12,820 nt of DNA from a bacterium. GTDB taxonomy: Bacteria; Bacillota; Clostridia; Oscillospirales; Acutalibacteraceae. The notes beneath the pieces were generated by a model that was not told the DNA's origin, made no database searches, and saw only the letters and a program-made list of their open reading frames with translations. A program made the position numbers and the translations under genes. Position 1 is the first letter of the stretch, and each line of letters starts with the position of its first letter. The stretch covers positions 1-12,820 of the forward strand of contig JAHKXX010000191.1 of assembly GCA_020627425.1 (NCBI GenBank), in the 5' to 3' direction. Positions 1 through 6,764 of the stretch are shown here, in pieces.

Positions 1-1193
1 GCGATAATGCAGGCGGCATAGCTGCTGTTAACAACGGTACTATAGATCACTGCACAAGCGGTATCAATACCATATCCTCCAGGATCATCAAAACCATAAG
101 CGGAGCTGAGCGCACTGTATCAAGCATGAATTCCTCCGTATATGGTGCTCTGAGCGGCGGCATAGCTGCTATTAACAACGGCACCATAACAGGCTCTCGC
201 AGCAGCGCATTTGTGATCGGCACTGAGTGCGGCGGTATTGCAGGCACCAATAACGGTACTATATACGGCAGTGCAAACAACGGTCCAATAGGAAAGGATT
301 CAGTCAACGTAAAGCGCTGCGGCGGCATAGCTGCATATAATAACGGCACTATTGCTTCCTCCTACAGCTCCGGAAATATCAACGGTGCTTCCGGCACAAT
401 ACGTGCTTCTGTTGCGGCTCAGAACAACAGCAATTCTGTCACAGATGTATTCTATGCTAAATCAGGAAAATATTTACCTGTTGCCGACGGTTCAGTCACA
501 CAGCTTGACTCTTCGTGTCAGGAGCTGGACGTTAAATATATGCTGACCCCGGATTTTGCCGAGAAGCTCAATTCGGTCACAGACGATACTGTAAACTGGA
601 AGCATATAGAATACAAATCAACTTTGCTGAATCAGGGCTTCCCGATCATAAGAGGCAGATATATCGAAAACCTTACTGTTGTAGATGATGCAAAAATCAA
701 GATCAAGGCTGCTATGATAAAGGCGATGATGATCAACTTCAACCCATTTAGTTTAAATTCCGCATCCTACAATACAATGCGCTCGGCAGCCGGAACAAGA
801 ACTATGACCTGTGCTTACGATCTTACGGCAGCAGATTCCAATGGTCTTGAGATACCTGCAGAGCTCTGGTGCGAGGGAATAACAGTCAGCATTCCTGTTA
901 GTTCTACTGACGTTCAGATAATCACCCTGAACGAAAAGGGAGAAGCAGTTACATTTGCTCCGGACAGCATCGAAAACGGCTGGGCGACCTTTACGCTGGC
1001 TGAGCCGACTGCCTTTGCTGTTACAGAAAACACAGCAGAAGATACATCAACCGGCAGCAACAACTCTGTTTCTGACAATACTGACGTTGTCCGTACAGGA
1101 GACAGCAGCTTCCCTGTTACCGCGGCTTTCGCAGTGATGCTCGTATCAATGCTTATTGCTCTTGTTGTAAGGAGAAAAAAAGAACGTGAATGA
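1..1193 (+). CDS. GLUG-repeat surface protein, C-terminal part (5' end outside window)
   Basis: The frame is open from the window edge (first full codon at 3), so the ATG at 126 is internal and the true start lies upstream. Four GLUG-like repeats, GGIA-x(2)-NNGTI, begin at about 12, 156, 231 and 321. Such repeats occur in secreted adhesin-like and protease-like surface proteins of gut bacteria. A non-repetitive beta-rich region follows. A Ser/Thr/Asn-rich linker then leads to VVRTGDSS, a hydrophobic helix (about 20 residues) and a basic tail, RRKKERE. This copies the layout of a cell-wall sorting signal, but the usual LPxTG start is degenerate and only TGD is recognisable. The protein is therefore probably displayed on the cell surface, by sortase or simply as a membrane anchor (inference). 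It is the first gene seen of a four-gene operon and overlaps the next gene by 8 bp. The ligand cannot be inferred. Confidence 0.85.
   Translation, partial: DNAGGIAAVNNGTIDHCTSGINTISSRIIKTISGAERTVSSMNSSVYGALSGGIAAINNGTITGSRSSAFVIGTECGGIAGTNNGTIYGSANNGPIGKDSVNVKRCGGIAAYNNGTIASSYSSGNINGASGTIRASVAAQNNSNSVTDVFYAKSGKYLPVADGSVTQLDSSCQELDVKYMLTPDFAEKLNSVTDDTVNWKHIEYKSTLLNQGFPIIRGRYIENLTVVDDAKIKIKAAMIKAMMINFNPFSLNSASYNTMRSAAGTRTMTCAYDLTAADSNGLEIPAELWCEGITVSIPVSSTDVQIITLNEKGEAVTFAPDSIENGWATFTLAEPTAFAVTENTAEDTSTGSNNSVSDNTDVVRTGDSSFPVTAAFAVMLVSMLIALVVRRKKERE
12..353 (+). repeat. Four GLUG-type direct repeats within the surface protein gene
   Basis: Units of about 33 bp start at 12, 156, 231 and 321. Each encodes GGIA-x-x-NNGTI. 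The DNA is also conserved: units 1 and 2 differ at only a few bases over the ggcggcatagctgct core and the following aac-aac-ggt/c block. Spacing is irregular (144, 75 and 90 bp), as expected for beta-strand repeats separated by variable loops. Further units probably lie upstream of the window. Confidence 0.8.
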
Positions 1194-1707
1194 TAAAAAA
1201 TCACACAACAGAAATAAAACGATACTTATTATCCTGTTGGCAATCATATTGATCTCATTTGCAGTAATACTCTCACTGCTTCTCTCCCGTCCGGGAGAGC
1301 GGCAGGATGAGAGCAAAACCACCAATGGCGTTGTCGGAACTATTACAGACAACTGGGATCCCGGTGTCAGTCAGCCCGAAAACAGTGGCGGATCAAAAAA
1401 AGGTACACAGATCCCGGGCTATTCATCAGCAGAAATGAAGGAAGGAGATATGTCCCTGAAGCTGCGTGTCGGAAATCCGAAGGAAAACACAGTCGGTATT
1501 TTTGCAACGGTGAAGCTTTCCGACGGCACGGTGCTTTATACCTCTCCCCTGCTGAAACCGGGACAGGGACTTGATGAGATACCCCTGAATCAGACGCTCT
1601 CAAAGGGCACATATGACGCAATGGTTTATTATCAATGTGTTCTGCTTGATGAAGAGCAGACTCCACTGAATGCGGCTGAATCCGCATTTACTCTAATTGT
1701 GAATTAA
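1186..1707 (+). CDS. Membrane-anchored extracytoplasmic beta-sandwich-like protein, unknown function
   Basis: This 173-residue protein begins at a GTG (1186) inside the end of the preceding gene, with an 8-bp overlap. AAGGAG at 1169-1174 supports this start, and the overlap suggests translational coupling. The N-terminus is short and basic (KK, RNK), followed by a strongly hydrophobic helix at residues 12-34 and no clear cleavage site, so it is probably a type II membrane anchor. A low-complexity Gly/Ser/Pro-rich linker covers about 40-75. The C-terminal 95 residues alternate polar and hydrophobic residues, with features such as GNP-x-x-N, LSDGTVLYTS, L-x-PG and L-x-x-GTYDA. This resembles a small Ig-like beta-sandwich seen in surface clusters of Clostridia, which I know by pattern but cannot name. 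It probably sits outside the membrane beside the adhesin-like protein and could help its folding or display. Enzymatic residues are not evident. Confidence 0.8.
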   Translation: MNDKKSHNRNKTILIILLAIILISFAVILSLLLSRPGERQDESKTTNGVVGTITDNWDPGVSQPENSGGSKKGTQIPGYSSAEMKEGDMSLKLRVGNPKENTVGIFATVKLSDGTVLYTSPLLKPGQGLDEIPLNQTLSKGTYDAMVYYQCVLLDEEQTPLNAAESAFTLIVN

Positions 1708-1728
1708 GGCACTGCCTTATTTTATATT
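1706..1728 (+). terminator. Weak stem-loop with T-rich tail inside the surface operon
   Basis: AAGGC (1706-1710), a 3-base loop and GCCTT (1714-1718) are followed by ATTTTATATT. The hairpin starts at the last bases of the stop codon of the 1186 gene. A 5-bp stem is too weak for full termination, but it could reduce read-through and so set the ratio between the first two and the last two genes of the operon. Confidence 0.3.
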
Positions 1729-1757
1729 AAAACTATACCGAAAGGACGAATGAACTT

Positions 1758-2381
1758 ATGAAAACAAAAAAGATCATTACACTTGCACTTGCAGCCGCTA
1801 TGGTATCGGCATCAGCACTTTCTGTTTCCGCAGGAACACTTACCGAGACAAATACCACCGGTCAGACAGAAGTCACAGCACGCATAGACGGTACAACACC
1901 TGTTCCGGGTGATGTTACCTATGTTATCACCATCCCCGATGTAGTGGATTTCGGAACGCTTACTCAGCCGGAAAACACTGATAAAGACAGCTTTAAGGAT
2001 GTTCCATACAGTGTGTCTCTTACCGAGGTCAATAATCTTGATGTTGCTACACAGAAAATCGCCGTTTATGTACGTGATCAGAATGCGTCGGTAGGAAACA
2101 GCGATTTCAAGATAACAAACAAAGCCGATTCGACAAAGAGCTTTACATACGATATATACGACGTACTCCCGGAGAATATCACCGCCACAAAACAAAGCAT
2201 AAACGCCAACAGTATGACTCAGGCTGCCGGATACAAGCTTTGTGATTTCACTACTCAGGGAGACGCGGTTGACGGTACACTGCGTCTGAATCAGACACAG
2301 CTCTGCGGCTATGATATTGCCGACATCGTGGGTGATTACAGCGGCTATATGGTATTCCTGAGTACTATCGAGAACGCATAA
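1758..2381 (+). CDS. Secreted beta-rich surface protein (WxL-like / pilin-like), unknown function
   Basis: The 207-residue product has a clear Sec signal peptide: basic KTKK, a hydrophobic core and a cut near SVSA (residue 25). AAAGGA at 1741-1746 lies 11-12 bp before the ATG. After the signal comes a T-rich stretch with QTEVTARID (36-44). Next is an ITIPDVVDFGTLTQP segment, and the protein ends in a Y-S-G-Y-M-V-F-L strand. This order (DFGTLT near the start, G-x-Y-x-G-x-hydrophobic strand at the end) recalls WxL-like and other secreted beta-sandwich proteins of Gram-positive surface complexes, but no WxL motif is present. It has two cysteines and no transmembrane anchor of its own, so it must be released or held by a partner. 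The next gene encodes an anchored protein with a similar T-x-V-x-A-R-I segment at the same position, which makes it the obvious partner (inference). Confidence 0.82.
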   Translation: MKTKKIITLALAAAMVSASALSVSAGTLTETNTTGQTEVTARIDGTTPVPGDVTYVITIPDVVDFGTLTQPENTDKDSFKDVPYSVSLTEVNNLDVATQKIAVYVRDQNASVGNSDFKITNKADSTKSFTYDIYDVLPENITATKQSINANSMTQAAGYKLCDFTTQGDAVDGTLRLNQTQLCGYDIADIVGDYSGYMVFLSTIENA

Positions 2382-2405
2382 TTCAGGAGCATATAAGGCT
2401 ACGCA

Positions 2406-2711
2406 ATGAAAAACAGAATCAAAACAGGCGTGTGCTTGTTTGCTATAATACTGTCGTTGATGCTGCCCGTAACTGTTACGGTCGTAGCGTACAGCGGTCA
2501 CGGCGGCAGTACACAGGTAATAGCCCGCATTGAGCAGCCTTCGACAGAATCAAGCAAGGAGCCGACGCCTGAACCGGAAAGCTCCCCTATACCGGACGAC
2601 GAGCCTGTCAGTACAGGCGACCCGGTATATCCAATTATCATTGCTGCGTCGGTCATGATCTCGTGTGCAGCACTGATCATAATAGCTTCAGGTAAAAAAC
2701 ACAAAGCATAA
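2406..2711 (+). CDS. Small signal-peptide/TGD/membrane-anchor surface protein
   Basis: The 101-residue product has four parts. A signal peptide covers about 1-28 (KNRIK, then a hydrophobic core). A short mature start contains STQVIARIE (35-43). A Pro/Glu/Ser-rich linker covers about 44-66. A sorting-signal-like end follows: PVSTGD, a hydrophobic helix and the basic tail GKKHKA. There is no folded domain beyond the nine-residue motif, so its job is probably to present that motif at the surface, for example as a base or anchor for the secreted protein encoded just upstream (inference). AAGG at 2396-2399 is a modest ribosome binding site 6 bp before the ATG; the gap to the upstream stop is 24 bp. 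It is the last gene of the operon. No sortase gene is visible in the window, so covalent anchoring remains unproven. Confidence 0.82.
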   Translation: MKNRIKTGVCLFAIILSLMLPVTVTVVAYSGHGGSTQVIARIEQPSTESSKEPTPEPESSPIPDDEPVSTGDPVYPIIIAASVMISCAALIIIASGKKHKA

Positions 2712-2716
2712 CAGAG

Positions 2717-2747
2717 CAGGCTGAGAGGCACATTGTCCCTCAGCCTG
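2717..2747 (+). terminator. Stem-loop after the surface operon
   Basis: CAGGCTGAG (2717-2725) pairs perfectly with CTCAGCCTG (2739-2747). The tail ACCCTTTG is poor in T, so it may work mainly as an mRNA 3'-end stabiliser ahead of the stronger terminator 40 bp downstream. Confidence 0.55.
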
Positions 2748-2786
2748 ACCCTTTGTAACTAAAGAATATGCCAATTAACAAAACAT

Positions 2787-2822
2787 CCCTCGCAGGCTTT
2801 ATAGCATGCGAGGGTTTTTTTC
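2787..2822 (+). terminator. Strong intrinsic terminator, probably bidirectional
   Basis: CCCTCGCA (2787-2794) pairs with TGCGAGGG (2807-2814), and a run of T follows directly. It ends the surface operon on the + strand. The two - strand genes at 2833-4038 converge on it. Their reading gives the same stem after a run of A and then a weaker T-rich tail, so it may stop both directions. Confidence 0.85.
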
Positions 2823-2832
2823 TTATCCTGCT

Positions 2833-3252
2833 TCAAGATAATATGCTACTTAGTCCGTCCCTTAGCTCCCTGTAGTACCTCGGGAAATTCTGGGAACCGT
2901 CAGCATATATTTTTTCACCTTCGTTGACTGTCGCTTTAAGGGTGAACATTATTCCGTCCATAACATTCTTTGGATGTGCGCCGTGAAATCCGTCCCATGA
3001 TAACAGATCGCTGTCATTGAGAAGGTCTATTATAGTTTTGGGATCGCATACCGCACGCTTTTCAAGTGTACGTCGGTCTTCATTCCCGGAAAACCTGATT
3101 CCATATAGTGATACCTCTGCCTGATCCTCTTTCATTACAATTTCATATTCGATCACATAGCGCATACCGCTTTCGCGCAGAGTAACTACATCAAACGAAA
3201 CGATCCTTCCGCTTGATTTGTTTCCTTCAAAGATATTTTTGAGCAAAGACAT
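2833..3252 (-). CDS. Hypothetical cytoplasmic protein, 139 residues
   Basis: I do not recognise a named family. The start is secure: AGGAGGT (3258-3264 on this strand) lies 5 bp before the ATG. The protein is soluble, with no signal or membrane segment. The N-terminal half is beta-rich (GRIVSFDVVTL, MRYVIEYEIVM). The C-terminal half has distinctive conserved-looking residues: WDGFHGAHP (86-94), then DGIMFTL, and A-DGS-x-NFP (117-124). These recur, from memory, in uncharacterised clostridial proteins. It lies 24 bp downstream of the 3277-4038 gene on the same strand, so the two are probably co-transcribed. There is no evidence for a reaction; the Trp/His/Asp cluster could be a binding pocket. 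Confidence 0.75.
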   Translation of the reverse strand: MSLLKNIFEGNKSSGRIVSFDVVTLRESGMRYVIEYEIVMKEDQAEVSLYGIRFSGNEDRRTLEKRAVCDPKTIIDLLNDSDLLSWDGFHGAHPKNVMDGIMFTLKATVNEGEKIYADGSQNFPRYYRELRDGLSSILS

Positions 3253-3276
3253 AACTTACCTCCTATGATATTTTAG

Positions 3277-4038
3277 TCAGTCTGTTGCCGACGCCATTAT
3301 CACCACAAAACGGTCAAGGCTCTTGTCGTAAACTGTCAGACAGAGCGCTCCCAACGATTCATTACCATCATCAAAATACTCCGACCAGTCGGTTGTCCAT
3401 CTGTAGACCTCCAGCCCGTCCGTTCCGCCCGGAAACAAAACATTATTGACTCTCTCAAAATCGGCGTCGGTATATGTATTCTCGTAGGGCGGACAAAGAA
3501 ATGCTTTTCGGTAATTTAACCATTCGTCAGAGTCTGTCGGAGCAAAAAGTGCTTTACTTTTTAGTTTTTTGCTCCTTGCACGGCTAAGGTCATAAGACCA
3601 TTCTCTGCCGCCGTCGAAGAGTAGGAGAGCGGCACGACCCAAGGCGAGCCGGTGTGAAGAGACGCCGCAGTAGGGAAAAGCTCCCTCTGCTTTCGTTACT
3701 ATGCAGTAATCGCAGACAACGTCCGGATATTCCGCTATCAACTTATAAAACGGATCAATACCAGCTTTTTTTCCCGTATTGCGGCAGTGCTCCAGTGTAT
3801 CGCGGACAATGGTTTCGATCAGGTTCTTTCTGCTGCCTGCACCCTGCGGTGTTCCCACCACCGTATACCATTTTCCCGGATAATCCCAGACTTCCTGAAA
3901 ATAAGCCTCAACGGAATAATGGTCAATGACAGAATCGGCATCAGGAAATACGGCTCTGACTTTTTCCAGAGCAGCTTTGTGTATTTCATTTCGAAATTCG
4001 GCTGCGTGTTTCAGTTCCTGTTCACTATACACTATCAT
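3277..4038 (-). CDS. Hypothetical cytoplasmic protein, 253 residues
   Basis: I do not recognise a family. The ATG at 4038 is preceded by AGAGGTG at the right distance. The protein is soluble, mixed alpha/beta and rich in aromatic residues (DYPGKWYTVVG, WTTDWSEYF, PPYENTYTDADF). It has a C-x-x-C-like segment, DYCIV preceded by VVC, but no pattern of four metal ligands. No catalytic motif is visible. It is the first gene of a two-gene unit with the 2833-3252 gene. An extended -10 promoter sits about 55 bp upstream. Both genes may belong to the immunity-like or SMI1-like set of small orphan proteins that fill intergenic space in Clostridia, but that is a guess. Confidence 0.75.
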   Translation of the reverse strand: MIVYSEQELKHAAEFRNEIHKAALEKVRAVFPDADSVIDHYSVEAYFQEVWDYPGKWYTVVGTPQGAGSRKNLIETIVRDTLEHCRNTGKKAGIDPFYKLIAEYPDVVCDYCIVTKAEGAFPYCGVSSHRLALGRAALLLFDGGREWSYDLSRARSKKLKSKALFAPTDSDEWLNYRKAFLCPPYENTYTDADFERVNNVLFPGGTDGLEVYRWTTDWSEYFDDGNESLGALCLTVYDKSLDRFVVIMASATD

Positions 4039-4092
4039 TTCACCTCTTTTGAACTCACATTATCCTGTTGGAATTAAACCGGTTTTTCACTA

Positions 4093-4101
4093 ATTATATC
4101 A
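4093..4101 (-). promoter_or_regulatory. Extended -10 promoter for the 4038/3252 gene pair
   Basis: Read on the - strand, this is TGATATAAT: a consensus -10 with the TGn extension. No good -35 is seen at 17 bp. Transcription would begin near 4086, giving a leader of about 45 bases to the ATG at 4038. The same extended -10 occurs before the hydrolase gene. Confidence 0.5.
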
Positions 4102-4413
4102 CACCCACATCGCCCACGGCTAACTTTTTCGCATTTTTATAAAACAAAAAATCCCCAAGCGAGGCTATAAATCAAAAAGTCAATCATTCTCTTTGCAGGG
4201 TAATCAATATAAAAAATGGTAACTGTCCGACAAAAGACAAGCATTTCATTTTATAACTGCACGGCTGACTTTTTCTGTAATTCCGGGATTCACATCGCCA
4301 TTTATTCATTTCATCGTTAGTAGTAAAAATAGGTGTAAAATGAGCGTGGTAGGGTTATTTCATTTCTTTGTTGGTTTATGAGTTTCAGGCTGATCAAAAT
4401 CTATTGTTTCCGA
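4102..4413. other. Gene-free stretch between the hypothetical pair and the GNAT remnant
   Basis: About 310 bp without a credible ORF or ribosome binding site on either strand. It contains one copy of the degenerate terminator-like repeat (about 4118-4165). The rest is AT-rich and I see no recognisable element in it. It may be decayed sequence, in keeping with the truncated acetyltransferase beside it. Confidence 0.5.
4118..4170 (-). repeat. Copy A of a ~50-bp terminator-like dispersed repeat
   Basis: On the + strand it reads CTTTTTCGCATTTTTATAAA, then ACAAAAAATCCCC and AAGCGAGGCT. It aligns with copies at 9641-9700 and 10552-10602. On the - strand it becomes GCCTCGC-TTGGGG followed by ATTTTTTGTTTTAT, a short imperfect stem with a T-rich tail. 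It may still act as a weak terminator for - strand transcripts coming from the GNAT remnant and the glycosyltransferase gene. Confidence 0.5.
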
Positions 4414-4734
4414 TCATTTATTTTCAAACCAATAGCGGCAGATCTCTCTTTGCTCGCCCTGATAATTGTCAACACCTCTGAACTCCAAAACAAAGCCGCA
4501 TTTTTCCATTACCCTTTGTGAAGCGATATTTTCGGCAAGGCAAACTCCTGCCATTTTTGTAATGCCGATTTTATCCATAATAACCGGCATAAACGTCCTC
4601 ACTGCTTCGGTAGCATAGCCGTTTCTTGTGTATTTAGCTCCGATATGAAAACCGATCTCCCAAATACCGTCATCGAGCGGAACTGACTGTACATAGCCGA
4701 TGTTTGTACCGTCACTGAGCAGCTCTGTGGACAA
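4414..4734 (-). pseudogene. GNAT N-acetyltransferase (RimJ/RimL-like), 5'-truncated
   Basis: The 106-codon frame matches the C-terminal two thirds of a GNAT acetyltransferase of the Acetyltransf_3 type. It has the strand WEIGFHIG, an acetyl-CoA loop region NGYATEAVRTF, an ENIASQRVMEKCGF motif and a closing strand. Intact relatives are about 165-185 residues, so 60-70 N-terminal residues are missing. The only start is a TTG at 4734 with no ribosome binding site in front of it. In the same frame a stop lies just upstream, near 4751. The upstream sequence is only 47 bp of spacer before the end of the AT-rich glycosyltransferase gene. The missing N-terminal half was not found elsewhere in the window. 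A nonfunctional remnant is most likely; a short active domain cannot be excluded but would lack the first acceptor-binding elements. Confidence 0.75.
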
Positions 4735-4781
4735 GATAGTGATATGCGATGATCACCTTTTCCGTTAAAGCTTTCCTACTA

Positions 4782-6299
4782 TCAATCTGTATGAACCACC
4801 TTGTAAATCCATACACTACCTGTTCCAATAAAACCATTTTCAACTACTAATTTCGCATCACAATTCTGATTATGCAAATTATCAAGTATGTGGTCACTTA
4901 TTGGAGAAGATAAAAACAACCAATAATCTACACTTGTATCAAATTCCGGTAATTCTATTGGTTCCCTCCATTCAGCATGACCAAATAAATCATGAGGTGT
5001 TTTCGGATAATACACTGATGCAACAGTCCATGCTAAATGAATTATATCTGTATAAATAAAATCATGTTCATCTATTTTCGGAGTGGTTGCTTGTAATGTT
5101 GCCTCCAGCCTTTTACTCTGTTGTATTTCGACATCCAATGTACTTGCATAAGTTGGTACTCCTGAAGATAAAACCGCAAATATTAACACTATTGCCCATA
5201 ATCTCTTATATTTTAACTTAGAAATAACAATTCCGAAAATTAGCCAAAGTATAATATATGATACATATAAGTATCTGAGAACAATAATCGGAAACATAGT
5301 ATGAGATATTATTTCTGCAGCAGAGATCGTTCCAAATACAGCAAATATACCACTTATAATCCATTTCCATTCATAATTTAATTTGAAGTTCTTTTTAACA
5401 CAACTAAATCTAAAAGCAATTCCTTTGTCATTTTTATTCATATCAATTATTTTTCTGTCATATATAAATGCCAGCAATACAGAAACTACAAAACAGCTAA
5501 GAATTACAAAGGAATACTTCGATTTAAAAATAAATTCAAAACAATCCTTCCACGGCACTAGACTAATACTATAGTTAGACATTATCACTCCGCTTATTGT
5601 TTTTGCATAAATAAGCCATGGCACTAATGCCACTATAACTGTTCCTCCGGATAAAAAAACTTTACCTATATCTTTTTTGCTTCCAAATAACAAAAAAAGA
5701 TATATTATTCCTATACTTGCTAATGCAAAATAATGACTATACACTGCTCCTATTGAAAATAACGTCAGCAAAATATAGTATCTGTTCATTCTCGTTTTAT
5801 GAACCATATATGCTGTGATAAATGTAAGGAAAATAAATAATTGACACCAAGTGTACATCCTTACCTCAAGATTATATGTTATAGCACAATCAAGCATTGC
5901 ACAAAAAGTAACTGTTATAAAAGCTGCAATATATCCAAAACATCTTCTTACAACTATTGCTGTAACTAGAACAATAATAAAATATGCTAATGCGGATGAC
6001 ATATGATATACTACACCTGACTCTCCAAATATGTGTACACATAGCCAAGCAAAAGCATAGTAAAGAGGTGAGTGCCCATTTTCAGCAACATACTCGATCA
6101 TATCACCCCAGTTTTTTCTGGCAGCTAATATAGTTAATCCTTCATCTCCCCAAAATGAATTATCAAAACACCTGACAAAATGTATTAGTATCGCTAATGC
6201 AGAATATATGTATAATACAACCTTTTTTAATGTATCTGATAGTATTTTCACACTATTATTGTCAGTCGGCATAAGAGTAAGTGAATACATTCGTTTCAT
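4782..6299 (-). CDS. GT-C membrane glycosyltransferase, GT39/PMT_2-like
   Basis: This 505-residue polytopic protein has about ten hydrophobic segments. The first loop after transmembrane helix 1 holds SFWGDEG with D52-E53, the metal/catalytic acid motif of GT-C transferases. ENGHSPLYYAF (74-83) matches the H-x-PLYY signature of the ArnT/PMT_2 family. These enzymes use polyprenyl-phosphate sugars and act on the outer face of the membrane; donor and acceptor here are unknown. The C-terminal soluble tail (about 400-505) may bind the acceptor. The ATG at 6299 has AAAGGA about 12 bp upstream; M4 is an alternative. The gene stands alone, with its own promoter and no glycan operon around it. Its DNA is clearly more AT-rich than its neighbours (Ile/Asn/Lys/Tyr codons ending in A or T), which suggests horizontal acquisition. 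Confidence 0.88.
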   Translation of the reverse strand: MKRMYSLTLMPTDNNSVKILSDTLKKVVLYIYSALAILIHFVRCFDNSFWGDEGLTILAARKNWGDMIEYVAENGHSPLYYAFAWLCVHIFGESGVVYHMSSALAYFIIVLVTAIVVRRCFGYIAAFITVTFCAMLDCAITYNLEVRMYTWCQLFIFLTFITAYMVHKTRMNRYYILLTLFSIGAVYSHYFALASIGIIYLFLLFGSKKDIGKVFLSGGTVIVALVPWLIYAKTISGVIMSNYSISLVPWKDCFEFIFKSKYSFVILSCFVVSVLLAFIYDRKIIDMNKNDKGIAFRFSCVKKNFKLNYEWKWIISGIFAVFGTISAAEIISHTMFPIIVLRYLYVSYIILWLIFGIVISKLKYKRLWAIVLIFAVLSSGVPTYASTLDVEIQQSKRLEATLQATTPKIDEHDFIYTDIIHLAWTVASVYYPKTPHDLFGHAEWREPIELPEFDTSVDYWLFLSSPISDHILDNLHNQNCDAKLVVENGFIGTGSVWIYKVVHTD

Positions 6300-6325
6300 T
6301 TCAAAAGTTTATCCTTTCTGATTTT

Positions 6326-6353
6326 AATATAATCATAACACACAATATGTCAG
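6326..6353 (-). promoter_or_regulatory. Candidate promoter for the glycosyltransferase gene
   Basis: On the - strand: CTGACA (6348-6353), a 16-bp spacer, then TATATT (6326-6331). The start would lie about 20 bp before the AAAGGA ribosome binding site. It lies just past the terminator of the HTH gene, consistent with independent transcription. Confidence 0.45.
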
Positions 6354-6373
6354 ATTACTACCTCATAAATAAT

Positions 6374-6410
6374 TATATAAAAGAATGAGCCTGATTTACA
6401 CAGACTCATT
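6374..6410 (-). terminator. Intrinsic terminator overlapping the end of the HTH gene
   Basis: On the - strand AATGAGTCTG (6401-6410) pairs over 10 bp, with one G-U pair, with CAGGCTCATT (6384-6393). The tail CTTTTATATAATT follows. The 7-base loop contains the TAA stop codon of the HTH gene, so the coding end and the terminator share sequence. Confidence 0.7.
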
Positions 6411-6677
6411 TATCCTCATTTCACGAATAATACGTTGTATCGTTTTATCCGAAAGATAATATCGGCTTGCAAGTACAGCTACTGTCTCGCCGTTTAAATA
6501 TTCCTGATAAATTAAAGAATTTCGTTTATACAGCTTGCTTTTCGTGCCTGTTTTTTCTCCCCAGCCGACACGGGAGCCGTCTTTTTTGGGAATGTATATA
6601 TTTTCCCCGTCAATATATTGCTGGATGATCTTAATGATGTTTTGCGGCAGCACTTCGTCTGCCTTGATATAGCTCAT
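6396..6677 (-). CDS. CD3324-family small HTH protein (Mor-like)
   Basis: I place the start at the ATG at 6677, not the longer frame beginning at 6716. CAGGAGGC lies 4-5 bp upstream of 6677, giving a 93-residue protein starting MSYIKADEVLP. The family pattern is visible. The first segment is VLPQNIIKIIQQYIDGENIYIP (16 or more residues of helix, then GENIYIPKK). RVGWGEKTGTKSKLYKRN follows, and the C-terminal helix-turn-helix is GETVAVLASRYYLSDKTIQRIIREM. This matches CD3324/Mor-type proteins of Firmicutes, which are small putative DNA-binding regulators of about 90 residues with no known target. The gene is monocistronic: a near-consensus promoter and a structured leader with a short upstream ORF precede it, and a terminator overlaps its stop. 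The unusual leader suggests translational or attenuation control (inference). Confidence 0.85.
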   Translation of the reverse strand: MSYIKADEVLPQNIIKIIQQYIDGENIYIPKKDGSRVGWGEKTGTKSKLYKRNSLIYQEYLNGETVAVLASRYYLSDKTIQRIIREMRINESV

Positions 6678-6708
6678 TTTTGCCTCCTGAATAATAAAAT
6701 GCTTTAGG

Positions 6709-6764
6709 ATAAGCAATGGCTATAACAATATTCAAATGATACCGAATAGCCAATGCTTATTCGG
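6709..6764 (-). promoter_or_regulatory. Mutually exclusive stem-loops in the leader of the HTH gene
   Basis: Stem 1: CCGAATA (6758-6764 on this strand) with TATTCGG (6742-6748), 7 bp and a 9-base loop. Stem 2: the 15 bases at 6746-6760 pair with the 15 bases at 6709-6723 with a single mismatch. The two share 6746-6760 and cannot form together. Stem 2 is followed by a T-containing tail, GCATTTTATTATTC, so it could act as an attenuator, with stem 1 as the anti-structure. The ribosome binding site of the HTH gene (6682-6689) is outside both stems. Confidence 0.45.

Noticed and set aside
12..353. CRISPR array
   Set aside because: The repeats are coding GLUG units with irregular spacing and variable sequence.
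126..1193. Treating the ATG at 126 as the start of the surface protein
   Set aside because: The frame stays open to the window edge and a GLUG repeat lies upstream of 126, so the gene is partial.
1812..2501. 229-codon frame antisense to the secreted protein gene
   Set aside because: It mirrors a well-supported gene with signal peptide and ribosome binding site; it has no family features and no such site of its own.
4782..6299. Insertion sequence carrying the AT-rich gene
   Set aside because: No transposase, terminal inverted repeats or target duplications could be seen at either border.
6678..6716. N-terminal extension of the CD3324-family protein to 6716
   Set aside because: The Shine-Dalgarno CAGGAGGC is placed for the ATG at 6677 and lies inside the extension.
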